Below, one piece after another: positions 34,466 through 43,427 of a stretch of DNA of 64,000 bases. Within the stretch, counting starts at the first letter, position 1; every line of letters starts with the position of its first letter. Source of the stretch: DATFVA01 sp963711455 (GTDB lineage: Bacteria; Bacteroidota; Ignavibacteria; Ignavibacteriales; Ignavibacteriaceae); assembly GCA_963711455.1 (NCBI GenBank), contig CAVQEH010000013.1, positions 93,014 through 157,013 of the forward strand, read 5' to 3'. The translations under genes were made by a program, and so were the position numbers. The notes under the pieces are model-generated. The model saw only the letters and a list, made by a program, of their open reading frames with translations. It was not told the DNA's origin and ran no database searches.

Positions 34466-34782
34466 GCTAAAACTGAAAATTATTAAAATGGTACTATAAT
34501 TCAGGTGCCGGGTAAATTGAAAAGTTAATAGTTTAGCTTGAAATAAGATAAAATTCGGACATTTTGGAGAAAGAATTTAGATTGAAAATAATTTATGATT
34601 ATAATTTATCCAGACTAATTTCACAAATCAAATTCTCCGATCTGAAAGTGTGGGGGGACACTTAAATAATTGAGTTATTACAGCTAAAAAATTAGCCGAT
34701 TGCCTGGCGGTTTAATGATGTTCAGTTTTTAAGTTTGGTATAGCGGTAACTTTTTTGATTACCTGAAAGCAAGAATTGAAAT

Positions 34783-35892
34783 ATGCAAAAAGAAATCCAG
34801 GAATTGGTTAGCTGTCCTTTTTGTAAAAGCACACGAATTATCAAACATGGGAAAACTTCTGCTGATATTCAGAGGTATAGATGCAGGTTTTGTCATAAGA
34901 CCTGGGTTCAGAACAAAATTGAAAAACACTTTCCTGACAACGGTATTCTGACTGAATCATATTTAAGCGGGTATTCATACAGGGATCTTCAGGCAATTTA
35001 TCATAGTTCACCAATAAGGATAAACCAAAAAATAAGGGAATATCTACAAGGCTGTCCTTCCTGGGAGGATTATCTTGATGCAAGTACTCCCAAACATGAA
35101 GCAAGACTAATTCATCTGGTTGGTAAAAAATTCAAATGTAATGGAAGCAGCAATAAAGAAAACAGTATGTATCTTGCTCTCGCAATTGATGCTTTATCAA
35201 CAGTAGTGCTTGGATTTGAAATAAGTAAGGGAGAATCAAAAGAGGTATGGATAAGATTACTCGACAGAATGAATTGCCGTGGTTTTGTTTGTCCTACTTT
35301 TATGTCATACGGGTTCAAATCAATTGAAGATGCATTAAAAGTTGTTTTTCCTTATTCTACTACTTATAATCATTATACACGTGCCTGTTATGATAAGCAG
35401 TTAAAGAATGAGTTATACTATTTGCCGGATCATAAGAAATTGATTTTAGAAGCAATAAATGCGTATAAAACAAATCAATCATGCCAGCTTAAAAATTACC
35501 TGGTAATCTTTAAGGAAAAAAAAATGAAGGAGTTAGTTATTAACTCTAGAGGATATTTCATAGACCGACTTCAGGAAAGAATAAACGAAAAACCCACAAT
35601 CCGTTTTGAGGGACTTCTAAGAGCGTTTCAAAGAAGGTTCGAAAAATTTCATATGATAAAATATGATCCAATTCCAATCATTAACGGATGGATTGCCTGG
35701 TGGATGTTAGTCCCACTTTCGATAGGTTTCAGCAGGTTATCACTTTATCTTCAGCAGCCTTGTAAAACCTATTTTACCAATTTCAATTGCGGTACCTTAC
35801 CTATTCCCATGAACCTGCCAATCGATAGCCCCGAGATGAGAACTTTCATAGTTGAACTGGCGGTTAGGTCACTTCATATTCCTGTGAAATAA
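34783..35892 (+). CDS. Transposase-like protein (zinc-ribbon plus DDE-like fold), possibly domesticated
   Basis: A 369-aa protein. A zinc ribbon with C11, C14, C34 and C37 (CPFCKSTRIIKHGKT, YRCRFCHKTW) is followed by a region resembling IS256/IS1595-type DDE transposases: MYLALAIDALSTVVLGFEIS with a first Asp (~134), and SYGFKSIEDALKVVFP (~176-191), where active relatives have SDG; here Tyr replaces the second catalytic Asp. The C-terminal part is RRFEKFHM-rich and helical. The frame is full-length and undamaged, with no recognised IS ends, so it may be a domesticated, nuclease-dead protein. It is immediately upstream of dsrA (217 nt). Confidence 0.62.
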   Translation: MQKEIQELVSCPFCKSTRIIKHGKTSADIQRYRCRFCHKTWVQNKIEKHFPDNGILTESYLSGYSYRDLQAIYHSSPIRINQKIREYLQGCPSWEDYLDASTPKHEARLIHLVGKKFKCNGSSNKENSMYLALAIDALSTVVLGFEISKGESKEVWIRLLDRMNCRGFVCPTFMSYGFKSIEDALKVVFPYSTTYNHYTRACYDKQLKNELYYLPDHKKLILEAINAYKTNQSCQLKNYLVIFKEKKMKELVINSRGYFIDRLQERINEKPTIRFEGLLRAFQRRFEKFHMIKYDPIPIINGWIAWWMLVPLSIGFSRLSLYLQQPCKTYFTNFNCGTLPIPMNLPIDSPEMRTFIVELAVRSLHIPVK

Positions 35893-36108
35893 GATCAAAT
35901 TCCCAACCTTTTTAGCTCTTCATAAGTACAACACATAGATTACAAAACCTAATTTCGTATTGTAATTACTCTGCTGCTTCGATAAGTTTTATTTGGAATT
36001 TTTATGTAAAAATTTCCGGGGAAGAATCTGATATGCTAACAAAAATTAAATATCAAAATAGAAAAAAACAATCAGGACAGCAGTAAATTTAAATAAATAG
36101 GAGATAAA

Positions 36109-37332
36109 ATGGCTGAGAAAAAACGGAAGACACCAAAGCTTGATGAGCTTGAGAAAGGTGCCTGGCCAAGCTTCGTTAAAGAAATTAAATCAGCAGCCGA
36201 GAAGAATCCAATGGCGAATGATCTGTTGGGTCAACTCGAACGTTCTTATGAAGAAAGAATTGGTCACTGGAAACACGGTGGTATAGTTGGAGTTCTTGGC
36301 TACGGCGGTGGAGTTATTGGAAGATACTCCGACCTGCCTGAGGATTTTCCCAATGTTTCTCATTTTCATACTCTGCGTATAAATCAACCTGCTGGCTGGT
36401 TTTATACTTCAGATGTATTGAGAAAACTGTGTGACATCTGGGAAAAACATGGTTCGGGATTAACAAATATGCACGGTTCAACCGGGGATATTGTTTTTCT
36501 TGGAACAAGAACTGAAGAACTGGAACCAGTATTTGCAGAACTGACTGAATTAGGATTTGATCTTGGAGGATCAGGATCAGATGTAAGAACACCGAGCTGC
36601 TGCTGCGGTAAAGCGCGCTGCGAATGGGCTTGCTATGATACAATGGCATTAACCCATTTCTTAACAATGCACTATCAGGATGAACTTCACAGACCGGCAT
36701 TCCCGTATAAATGGAAGTTTAAAATGTCCGGTTGTCCTAATGATTGTGTTGCATCTATAGCCCGTTCGGATATGTCAATTATCGGTATCTGGAGAGATGA
36801 TATCCAGGTTGATAAAAATGCAGTAACAGAATATGCCAAATCAGGTATGGATATTCAAAAAGAAGTAGTGAATAATTGCCCGGCAAAATGCATGGATTGG
36901 GACGGTAAAGAAATCACTATAGATAATAAATCCTGCCGCAAATGTATGCACTGCATTAATACAATGCCAAAAGCTCTTGCCCCCGGAAAAGACCGTGGCG
37001 CCTGTATTCTTATAGGAGCAAAAGCACCTATAGTTGAAGGAGCATTACTTTCATCGGTTATAATTCCTTTTATAAAACTTGAACCACCTTACACAGAAAT
37101 AACTGACTTAGTTGAAAAAATTCATGAATTGTGGTCTGAAGAAGGAAAGAACCGTGAAAGAGTCGGTGAATTTATACAGAGAGTCGGAATGGGAAATTTC
37201 CTCGAGGCAATTGGAGTTGAACCAATTCCCGAAATGGTTGCTCATCCAAGAGAGAATCCTTATGTATTTTATGAAGAATTTTTTGAAGAGGAATCAGAAG
37301 AAGAAGAAGAAGAACTGGCTGAAGAAAAATGA
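36109..37332 (+). CDS. dsrA: Dissimilatory sulfite reductase alpha subunit
   Basis: Catalytic alpha subunit of DsrAB, reducing sulfite towards the DsrC trisulfide in the cytoplasm. 407 aa, normal length. The sirohaem-[4Fe-4S] ligands are visible in CCCGKARCEWAC (~163-176) and CPNDC (~207-211), the ferredoxin insertion in NNCPAKCMDW with CRKCMHC (~258-290). IGHWKHGGIVGVLGYGGGVIGRYSD is a DsrA signature. The C terminus is unusually acidic (EEFFEEESEEEEEELAEEK). AGGAG precedes the ATG. First gene of the sulfite-reduction operon; with dsrD downstream it is the reductive type. Confidence 0.97.
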   Translation: MAEKKRKTPKLDELEKGAWPSFVKEIKSAAEKNPMANDLLGQLERSYEERIGHWKHGGIVGVLGYGGGVIGRYSDLPEDFPNVSHFHTLRINQPAGWFYTSDVLRKLCDIWEKHGSGLTNMHGSTGDIVFLGTRTEELEPVFAELTELGFDLGGSGSDVRTPSCCCGKARCEWACYDTMALTHFLTMHYQDELHRPAFPYKWKFKMSGCPNDCVASIARSDMSIIGIWRDDIQVDKNAVTEYAKSGMDIQKEVVNNCPAKCMDWDGKEITIDNKSCRKCMHCINTMPKALAPGKDRGACILIGAKAPIVEGALLSSVIIPFIKLEPPYTEITDLVEKIHELWSEEGKNRERVGEFIQRVGMGNFLEAIGVEPIPEMVAHPRENPYVFYEEFFEEESEEEEEELAEEK

Positions 37333-37387
37333 TTTTGTCAATCAGTTAATTTTTAATATATGAAATTATATTCAAAGGAATAAAAAA

Positions 37388-38470
37388 ATGGCTGAAGAGA
37401 AAAAGAAAAGAATAACCGATATCGGTCCACCTCATTATGAGAAATTTTTACCCCCGATTATTAAGGAAAATTATGGCAAGTGGAAATACCATGAAATTGT
37501 GAAACCCGGGGTAATGGTAACTGTATCGGAAACAGGTGCAAAACTCTATACAGTTCGTGCAGGTTCACCCAGGCTTCTTGGTATCGATAAAATCAGGAAA
37601 TATGCAGACCTGGCTGATAAATATTGTGGTGGCTATCTAAGATTTACAAGTCGTCATAATGTAGAATTCCTATTATCGGATGAAAAAAATATTGATCCGT
37701 TAATTGAAGATTTGAAGGCACTTGGTCATCCCGTTGGTGGAATGGGCAATTCAATATCAAGTATTGTTCACACCCAGGGTTGGGTTCATTGTCATTCTGC
37801 TGCAACAGATGCATCCGGAATTGTCAAATCTGTTATGGATGATCTGATTGAATATTTCACCGAAAGGAAACTTCCCGCTAAGCTCAGGATCGCATTAGCC
37901 TGCTGCCTGAATATGTGCGGTGCGGTTCATTGTTCTGATATAGCTATACTTGGTATTCACAGGAGACCGCCTAAAGTTAATCGTAATAATCTTAAAGCAA
38001 TGTGTGAAATTCCGTCTGTCGTATCTGCCTGCCCGACAGCAGCAATTAAACCTACAACAATTGACGGAAAGCCATCTGTAGAAGTACTTGAAGAAAGATG
38101 TATGTTCTGTGCAAATTGTTACACCGTTTGTCCTGCAATGCCGCTTAACGATCCTTTAAATGACGGAGTTTCTATTTGGGTTGGCGGTAAAGTTTCAAAT
38201 GCCAGAAGTGAACCAATGTTCTCAAAACTGGCCATCCCGTTTTTACCAAACAATCCACCTCGCTGGCCCGAAGTGGTTGATGCAGTTAGAAATCTGGTTG
38301 AAGTATGGGCAAAGGATGCTCATCCGCATGAAAGAATGGGTGAATGGATTAATCGCATTGGCTGGCCAAAATTCTTCCGGATGACCGGCATTCCGTTCCA
38401 GAAAGAACATATTGATGACTTCAAGCATGCAGGTTTAACATTCAAACGATCAGTCCATCTTACATATTAA
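37388..38470 (+). CDS. dsrB: Dissimilatory sulfite reductase beta subunit
   Basis: Beta subunit of DsrAB carrying the functional sirohaem. 360 aa. Signature elements: FTSRHNVEFLLSD, GGMGNSISSIVHTQGWVHCHSAATDASG, cluster ligands CCLNMCGAVHC (~177-187) with SACPTAAIKP, and ferredoxin motif CMFCANCYTVCPAMPL. ERMGEWINRIGWPKFF closes the fold, as in other DsrB. The AAGGAAT upstream of the ATG serves as ribosome-binding site; 55 nt after dsrA, 12 nt before dsrD. Confidence 0.97.
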   Translation: MAEEKKKRITDIGPPHYEKFLPPIIKENYGKWKYHEIVKPGVMVTVSETGAKLYTVRAGSPRLLGIDKIRKYADLADKYCGGYLRFTSRHNVEFLLSDEKNIDPLIEDLKALGHPVGGMGNSISSIVHTQGWVHCHSAATDASGIVKSVMDDLIEYFTERKLPAKLRIALACCLNMCGAVHCSDIAILGIHRRPPKVNRNNLKAMCEIPSVVSACPTAAIKPTTIDGKPSVEVLEERCMFCANCYTVCPAMPLNDPLNDGVSIWVGGKVSNARSEPMFSKLAIPFLPNNPPRWPEVVDAVRNLVEVWAKDAHPHERMGEWINRIGWPKFFRMTGIPFQKEHIDDFKHAGLTFKRSVHLTY

Positions 38471-38482
38471 GAGGAGGTTTTT

Positions 38483-38731
38483 ATGGCTGAGCAAGTAAAA
38501 GTTGATGAAGTCTCTGATGCAATGTTTAAAATGATTAAAGAAAGCATGGGGCAGAAAAAATGGAAAGCTACAGATCTTACCAAAGCAGTATTGGAATTAT
38601 ACGGCGATAGATGTGATAAGACGATAGCTAAATCAGCAATCAGAGATTTAGTTGAAAGCGGAAAGTGTGTTTACACTTATTTTGGCGGAAGTTTTATAGA
38701 AATACCGCACAGAGAAGGTGCTGAAAATTAA
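38483..38731 (+). CDS. dsrD: DsrD, allosteric activator of DsrAB
   Basis: An 82-aa winged-helix protein matching DsrD: FKMIKESMGQKKWKATDLTKAVLELYGDRCDKTIAKSAIRDLVESGKCVYTYFGGSFIEIP. DsrD is restricted almost wholly to organisms using Dsr reductively and has been shown to stimulate sulfite reductase, so its presence after dsrAB marks a sulfate/sulfite reducer rather than a sulfur oxidiser. AGGAGG is perfectly placed before the ATG. Confidence 0.95.
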   Translation: MAEQVKVDEVSDAMFKMIKESMGQKKWKATDLTKAVLELYGDRCDKTIAKSAIRDLVESGKCVYTYFGGSFIEIPHREGAEN

Positions 38732-38736
38732 AGTTT

Positions 38737-38789
38737 AGGTATAAGGTTGATAGGGATAAGGTATAAGATACTCCTTATCCCTTATACCT
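38737..38789 (+). terminator. Hairpin between dsrD and dsrN
   Basis: Inner stem GGGATAAGG/CCTTATCCC (9 bp) with flanking AGGTATAAG/CTTATACCT outer arms. No U-run follows, so it is more likely an RNA-processing or attenuation element that sets dsrABD apart from downstream genes than a full terminator. Confidence 0.55.
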
Positions 38790-38811
38790 GCTAAGGTGGA
38801 TTAGAAAAATA

Positions 38812-40247
38812 ATGGATGGGAATAATTATCCTAGAATTATTATTAGCGGTCTTTCAGGAGATTCAGGTAAAACTATTGTTTCGTGCGGACTTATTGCCTC
38901 GTTTAAAAACAGAGGTTTAAATGTTACAGGTTTTAAAAAGGTCCTGATTACATAGATGCAGCCTGGTTGAGTTTGGCAACAGGTAAGCCTGCAAGAAATC
39001 TTGATAGCTTTATGATGGGATTTCCTGTAATTGAAAAATCATTTTTAAAGAATGCCGATAATAATGGGATTAATATAATTGAGGGGAACAGAGGACTGTT
39101 TGATGGGGTCGACGGTAAGGGAACTCATAGCACTGCAGAACTTGCAAAGTTGCTGCAATCTCCTGTTATCATAGTTCAGGATATTTCCAAAGTTACCCGC
39201 ACGGCTGCTGCTTTTATTTTAGGATGCTTAAAGCTTGATCCTCAGATTAAAATTGAAGGAGTAATCCTTAATAGAACTGCCGGTGAAAGGCACATAAACA
39301 TTGTTAAAGAAGCAATTGAAGGAGAAACGGGAATTCCTGTTTTAGGAGCAATTCCTAAACTGCCTGATAAATTTATTTTACCTTCAAGACATCTTGGATT
39401 AATTATGCCTGATGAATTTGAAAGTAAAACAGGCATCTTAAATGAATTCAAAAACATCATCGAAGAAAATGTTGATGTTTCAAAAATATATTCGATTATT
39501 CAAAATGCACCCCCGATTGAACATAATCTGGAAGTAAATTCAAGGTTACCCGTATCCGATGCAGATAAAGTAACCATAGGATACTTTAAGGATAATTCAT
39601 TTTCATTTTATTATCCTGAAAATCTCGAAATGCTGGAAGAAGCGGGAGCAAAATTAATTCCTCTTTCTTCAACAGAAAGATTTGATTTCAAATTACATCA
39701 AAATCTAAAAAGCCTTGATGCAATTTATATCGGTGGAGGTTTCCCGGAAATCAATTTAAAAGACTTATCTGCAAATATTGAAATGTCATTTGCATTAAAA
39801 GAAATGGTTGAGCAGGGCTTACCGGTTTATGCAGAATGCGGCGGCTTAATGTATCTTGCAAATAAAGTTATGTGGAGGGAAAAAGAATATCAGCTTGCAG
39901 GAATACTTCCTATAGAAATTCAAATGCATAAAAAACCACAAGGGCATGGTTATACCGAGGCAGTGGTTGATCATGAAAATCCATTTTTTGAGAAAGGCGT
40001 TTTAATCAAAGGACATGAGTTTCATTACTCACAAATTTATGAGCATGCCCCGTGTATTAAAAGTTCTTTATCAGTGATTCGGGGGAAAGGCAGCATTGAT
40101 AAAAGGGATGGTTTAATATATAAAAATGTTTTTGCCAGTTATATCCATATACATGCTCTTGCTACACCAGAATGGGTTAAGGGTATGATAAAAAGTGCAA
40201 AACAATATAAACATTTAAAAAATTCAGAAATATTAATTGAAGGATAA
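38812..40247 (+). CDS. dsrN: DsrN, CbiA-like amidase; apparent frameshift at ~38941
   Basis: A sirohaem-amidating glutamine amidotransferase related to cobyrinate a,c-diamide synthase (about 478 aa when repaired). The N-terminal frame (38812 onward) has the P-loop GLSGDSGKTIVSCGL and reaches TGFKK; the continuing frame resumes IDAAWLSLATGKPARNLDSFMMG. Adding one G at 38940-38941 (AAAAAGG to AAAAAGGG) restores FKKGPDYIDAAW, the conserved family sequence. The C-terminal amidotransferase domain is complete (PVYAECGGLMYL with catalytic Cys, and FASYIHIHA). A homopolymer deletion in an otherwise intact gene suggests consensus error. Downstream of dsrD, as in many dsr operons. Confidence 0.88.
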
Positions 40248-40252
40248 GACAA

Positions 40253-40684
40253 ATGGCTAAACAAAAAGAACTAAATGAAAAACTAATCGATACTTTAAAA
40301 ACCTGGCAGGTAGTTGAAGATGAATCGGTGAGATCAACTTCAGAAATTATCTCCAAGACAAAAAACCCTGTTGTAAAACAGGTAATGGAAATAATTCGTC
40401 AGGATTCAGCGATGCATAAAAAAGTTCAGCAGCTATTAATTGATAATTTTGAGAAAGAAGCTTTCAGCTTAACTCCTGAAGAATTAGCCGGCATCTGGAA
40501 CCTTGTGGAAAAACATATTGAGCTTGAAAAAGAAACAATAAGGCTGGCTGAAGAATCACGTCGGAACACTAAAAATTTTGTTATCAGGTATTTACTTGGT
40601 TACCTGATGACTGATGAGCAAAAACATAATTTAATATTACAGCAATTGGAAGATATCAAGTTGGGCATATATCCTTATGCTTAA
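40253..40684 (+). CDS. Ferritin-like/helical protein of the dsr operon
   Basis: A 143-aa, almost wholly helical protein. It begins LNEKLIDTLKTWQVVEDESVRSTSEIISKTKNP and ends YLMTDEQKHNLILQQLEDIKLGIYPYA. The pattern of E/H residues (EDES, HIELEKETIRLAEE, DEQKH) recalls a ferritin/rubrerythrin-like four-helix bundle, though not all di-iron ligands can be assigned. It starts 5 nt after dsrN and 44 nt before dsrL, so it is an integral operon member. Function unknown; a DsrAB accessory or oxygen-protection role is possible. Confidence 0.6.
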   Translation: MAKQKELNEKLIDTLKTWQVVEDESVRSTSEIISKTKNPVVKQVMEIIRQDSAMHKKVQQLLIDNFEKEAFSLTPEELAGIWNLVEKHIELEKETIRLAEESRRNTKNFVIRYLLGYLMTDEQKHNLILQQLEDIKLGIYPYA

Positions 40685-40728
40685 CAGTTTTGATATTAAA
40701 AGAAATGAATATAAACGGAGTTCATTAA

Positions 40729-42414
40729 ATGGCTAAGGTTGTAAAAAAAACAAAAAGACCATTAGGAGGTTTAAGATCACATTCATCCGGCGGATCATCT
40801 GTCGAAACTTCTTCGCTTCGGCCTGTTCAGGTTCCTAAGACTCCTCCTTGTTCAGATGGATGTCCCAATGAGACTAACATCAGGGAATTCTTAACTACTA
40901 TTAGCTGGTCTGATGATGACGGCGGTAATCATGCAGAAGCGTTCGAAAAAGCGTGGGGAATATTAACAGAAAAGAATCCTTTTCCATCGGTTTGTGGAAG
41001 AGTTTGTCCTCATCCCTGTGAAGGCAACTGCAACAGAACACATAAAGACAGTGCGGTAAGCATTAATAATCTTGAAAGATTTGTCGGTGACTTTGCATTA
41101 CAGAATGATTTTCAATTTAAGAAATTAACGGAGGAGAAATATTCTCAAAAGATAGCCGTTATCGGATCAGGCCCCGCGGGACTTTCATGTGCATATCAAT
41201 TAGCGAGAAGAGGATACCCGGTTACCGTTTATGAGGCATTCAGCAAACCGGGAGGAATGTTAAGATATGGGATTCCTGATTACAGGCTTCCGCAGGATGT
41301 ACTGGATAAGGAAATAAAAAGAATTGAAAATCTTGGGGTTGAAATTAAATGCAACCAGGTAATTGGTAAAGATATTCCTTACGAAGATCTGCAAAAAAAT
41401 TATGATTCAATTTTTGTGGGAATAGGAGCTCATAAAGGCAAGCTGCTTGGTGTTCCGAATGAAGATGCTTCTAATGTTCTTACAGGAACAGAGTTTCTGA
41501 ATAAAATAAATAGTGATGAAAAGGTTGATGTTGGAAACAAAGTTCTTGTAATTGGCGGTGGTGATACGGCAATAGATGCTGCACGGGTTTCAAGAAGATT
41601 AGGCGCTGATGTTACTATTGTTTACAGAAGAACAAGAACAGAAATGCCGGCTATCGAAGAAGAAATTGTTGGGGCTGAAGAAGAAGGAGTAAAGCTTGAG
41701 TTTCTTGCTGCGCCGGTAGAATTTGAAAAGGACGGGGACAAAATAACGAAGATGAAATGTCAGAGGATGGAATTGGGTGAACCGGATAATTCCGGAAGAA
41801 GAAGACCGGTTCCGATACCGGATTCGTTTTTTACCTTGGATGCAACAACTGTTATTGCGGCGATTAGTCAGGAGCCGGATTTCACCGGTATGGATGGTCT
41901 TCACGAAGGAAAAGACTGGATTAAAGCTGATGAAAACGGGGAGACAAAAATTCAGAATACATATGCAGGTGGGGATGCACTTGAACTTGGTTTAGTTACC
42001 ATAGCAGTTTTTAACGGAAGAAAAGCTGCCGAAACAATTCATAACAGGTTTCAGAATGTAGAACCGGAAAAGGTGGTAAAACCACCTGTAATTACCCATG
42101 ATAAAATTATATTAAGCTATTATGAAAGCAAGATGAGGAACGAACCATTTAAGCTGCCTGCTGAAGACAGGTTGAAAGATTTAAATCTTGAAATCACTTC
42201 AACCCTGACGGAAGAGCAGGTGCTTGATGAAGCAAAAAGATGTATGAGCTGCGGATCCTGTTTCGATTGCGGTACGTGTTGGAGCTACTGCCAGGATCAG
42301 GCAATTGTAAAACCTGTTACCAAACATCAAACTTATAAATTCAAGATGGATTTCTGTAAAGGATGTAATAAATGTGCAGAAAACTGTCCATGCGGTTACA
42401 TAGAAATGAGATAA
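40729..42414 (+). CDS. dsrL: DsrL, NAD(P)H:acceptor oxidoreductase partner of DsrAB
   Basis: A 561-aa iron-sulfur flavoprotein related to the GltD subunit of glutamate synthase. N-terminal cluster cysteines (CSDGCPNETN, CGRVCPHPCEGNCNR), FAD Rossmann motif IAVIGSGPAGLSCAYQLA (~144-161), pyridine-nucleotide motif VLVIGGGDTAIDAARVSRRLG with YRRTR (~275-305), and C-terminal ferredoxin part CMSCGSCFDCGTC and CKGCNKCAENCP. The C-terminal ferredoxin extension separates DsrL from plain GltD. DsrL transfers electrons between NAD(P)H and DsrAB; it is classical in sulfur oxidisers, and a DsrL-2 group is reported in some reducers. The subgroup cannot be decided here without a tree. Confidence 0.87.
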   Translation: MAKVVKKTKRPLGGLRSHSSGGSSVETSSLRPVQVPKTPPCSDGCPNETNIREFLTTISWSDDDGGNHAEAFEKAWGILTEKNPFPSVCGRVCPHPCEGNCNRTHKDSAVSINNLERFVGDFALQNDFQFKKLTEEKYSQKIAVIGSGPAGLSCAYQLARRGYPVTVYEAFSKPGGMLRYGIPDYRLPQDVLDKEIKRIENLGVEIKCNQVIGKDIPYEDLQKNYDSIFVGIGAHKGKLLGVPNEDASNVLTGTEFLNKINSDEKVDVGNKVLVIGGGDTAIDAARVSRRLGADVTIVYRRTRTEMPAIEEEIVGAEEEGVKLEFLAAPVEFEKDGDKITKMKCQRMELGEPDNSGRRRPVPIPDSFFTLDATTVIAAISQEPDFTGMDGLHEGKDWIKADENGETKIQNTYAGGDALELGLVTIAVFNGRKAAETIHNRFQNVEPEKVVKPPVITHDKIILSYYESKMRNEPFKLPAEDRLKDLNLEITSTLTEEQVLDEAKRCMSCGSCFDCGTCWSYCQDQAIVKPVTKHQTYKFKMDFCKGCNKCAENCPCGYIEMR

Positions 42415-42453
42415 ACTCTTAATTAAATTACTAACAATTAATAGGATAAAAAC

Positions 42454-42771
42454 ATGCCAATCTTTGAATATCAGGAATTGAAAATTGAAGTCGATGAAGA
42501 TGGCTTCATAGAAAAACCGGAAGAATGGAATGAGGAAATTGCTAAAGCTTTAGCCTCAACCGAGGACGTTCAGGTTATGACAGAAAATCATTGGAAAATA
42601 GTCCATTATCTACGCGATTATTACAAGAAATATGGTATTGCTCCAATGATTCGTAAACTTTGTAAAGAGACGGGTTTTTCATTAAAAGAAATCTATGAAT
42701 TATTCCCGTCAGGTCCGGCAAAAGGTGCCTGTAAAGTTGCAGGTTTAACCAAACCGACAGGTTGTGTATAA
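42454..42771 (+). CDS. dsrC: DsrC, sulfur carrier and DsrAB substrate
   Basis: A 105-aa DsrC/TusE-family protein with both conserved C-terminal cysteines: Cys93 (KGACKVAG) and the penultimate Cys104 (PTGCV), ten residues apart, which form the intramolecular trisulfide with sulfite-derived sulfur. HWKIVHYLRDYY and GIAPMIRKLCKETG are family signatures. The full DsrC arm (GPAKGACKVAGLTKPTGCV) separates it from TusE-like forms with one Cys. It is followed by a strong nested hairpin at 42800-42847. Confidence 0.97.
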   Translation: MPIFEYQELKIEVDEDGFIEKPEEWNEEIAKALASTEDVQVMTENHWKIVHYLRDYYKKYGIAPMIRKLCKETGFSLKEIYELFPSGPAKGACKVAGLTKPTGCV

Positions 42772-42799
42772 AAAATTTAGGAAATAGTTCTTTTATTTT

Positions 42800-42847
42800 C
42801 CTGTTCATTAAAAAGCACATGGTGCTTAATTAGATTTAATGAACAGG
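42800..42847 (+). terminator. Nested hairpin after dsrC
   Basis: Perfect 13-bp outer inverted repeat CCTGTTCATTAAA/TTTAATGAACAGG enclosing a perfect 6-bp hairpin AAGCAC-ATG-GTGCTT, 29 nt after the dsrC stop. It lacks a clear U-run, so it may protect the 3' end of a dsrC transcript or partly terminate it before the dsrMKJOP block. Confidence 0.7.
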
Positions 42848-42892
42848 GAAGTAATATAAATATGTACCCTGGTACTTATGGGTGATAATGGA

Positions 42893-43363
42893 ATGATTAA
42901 GAAATTATTACAACAGAAAAAAGATATTATTGTAAGTAAATGGATTCAATCAATAATAGACACTTATCCGGTAGAAACTTCCAGTTTTCTAAGGCAGCAG
43001 AAGAACCGGTTCAGCAATCCTATAGGTCATATTATCTCAGAAACAGCAGAAAAAATATTTGAAGCAATTCTCAGCGGAAATCAGTCCCTGGAAATAAAAA
43101 TTCTTTTAAATGATATAATAAAAGTCAGAGCAGTCCAGGATTTTATACCATCCCAGGCAGCCGGATTTATTTTATCGTTAAAAAATATTATCCGGGAAGA
43201 GCTTAAAGAGGAAATCAAAGATGCTAAAATGTTTGATGAGTTTCTCGAAATTTTATGCGGTGTAGATAGAGTAGCTCTTATTGCTTTCGATTTATTCATG
43301 GAAGCAAGAGAAAAAATTTTTCAGCTGCGGATGAATGAAATAAACAACAGGATAGGGACATAA
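42893..43363 (+). CDS. RsbRD N-terminal domain-like protein
   Basis: A protein of about 156 aa: MIKKLLQQKKDIIVSKWIQSIIDTYPVETSSFLRQQKNRFSNPIG and HIISETAEKIFEAIL are the signature of the RsbRD N-terminal (haem-free globin-like) domain. Such stand-alone proteins are regularly encoded just before dsrM in sulfate reducers and are of unknown function, possibly a sensor or assembly factor of the Dsr membrane complex. The frame opens at 42878, but the family starts at the ATG at 42893. A GTACC/GGTAC hairpin lies just upstream. Confidence 0.78.
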   Translation: MIKKLLQQKKDIIVSKWIQSIIDTYPVETSSFLRQQKNRFSNPIGHIISETAEKIFEAILSGNQSLEIKILLNDIIKVRAVQDFIPSQAAGFILSLKNIIREELKEEIKDAKMFDEFLEILCGVDRVALIAFDLFMEAREKIFQLRMNEINNRIGT

Positions 43364-43427
43364 AAGTTTTTAATAGGGAAGAATAAATTTTTCTAAAGCA
43401 GGTTAATAAAGTTTTTGGAAATAAATA

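Larger units (their letters stand above)
34147..34782. other. Long AT-rich intergenic region
   Basis: 636 nt without a gene between the divergent DUF134 gene and the transposase-like gene. It contains the AGCATATG copies near 34184-34223, the TTGGCA/TGCCAA palindrome at 34445-34465, a run of six G (34651-34656), and otherwise unstructured AT-rich DNA. No terminal inverted repeats of an insertion sequence could be recognised. Confidence 0.5.
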
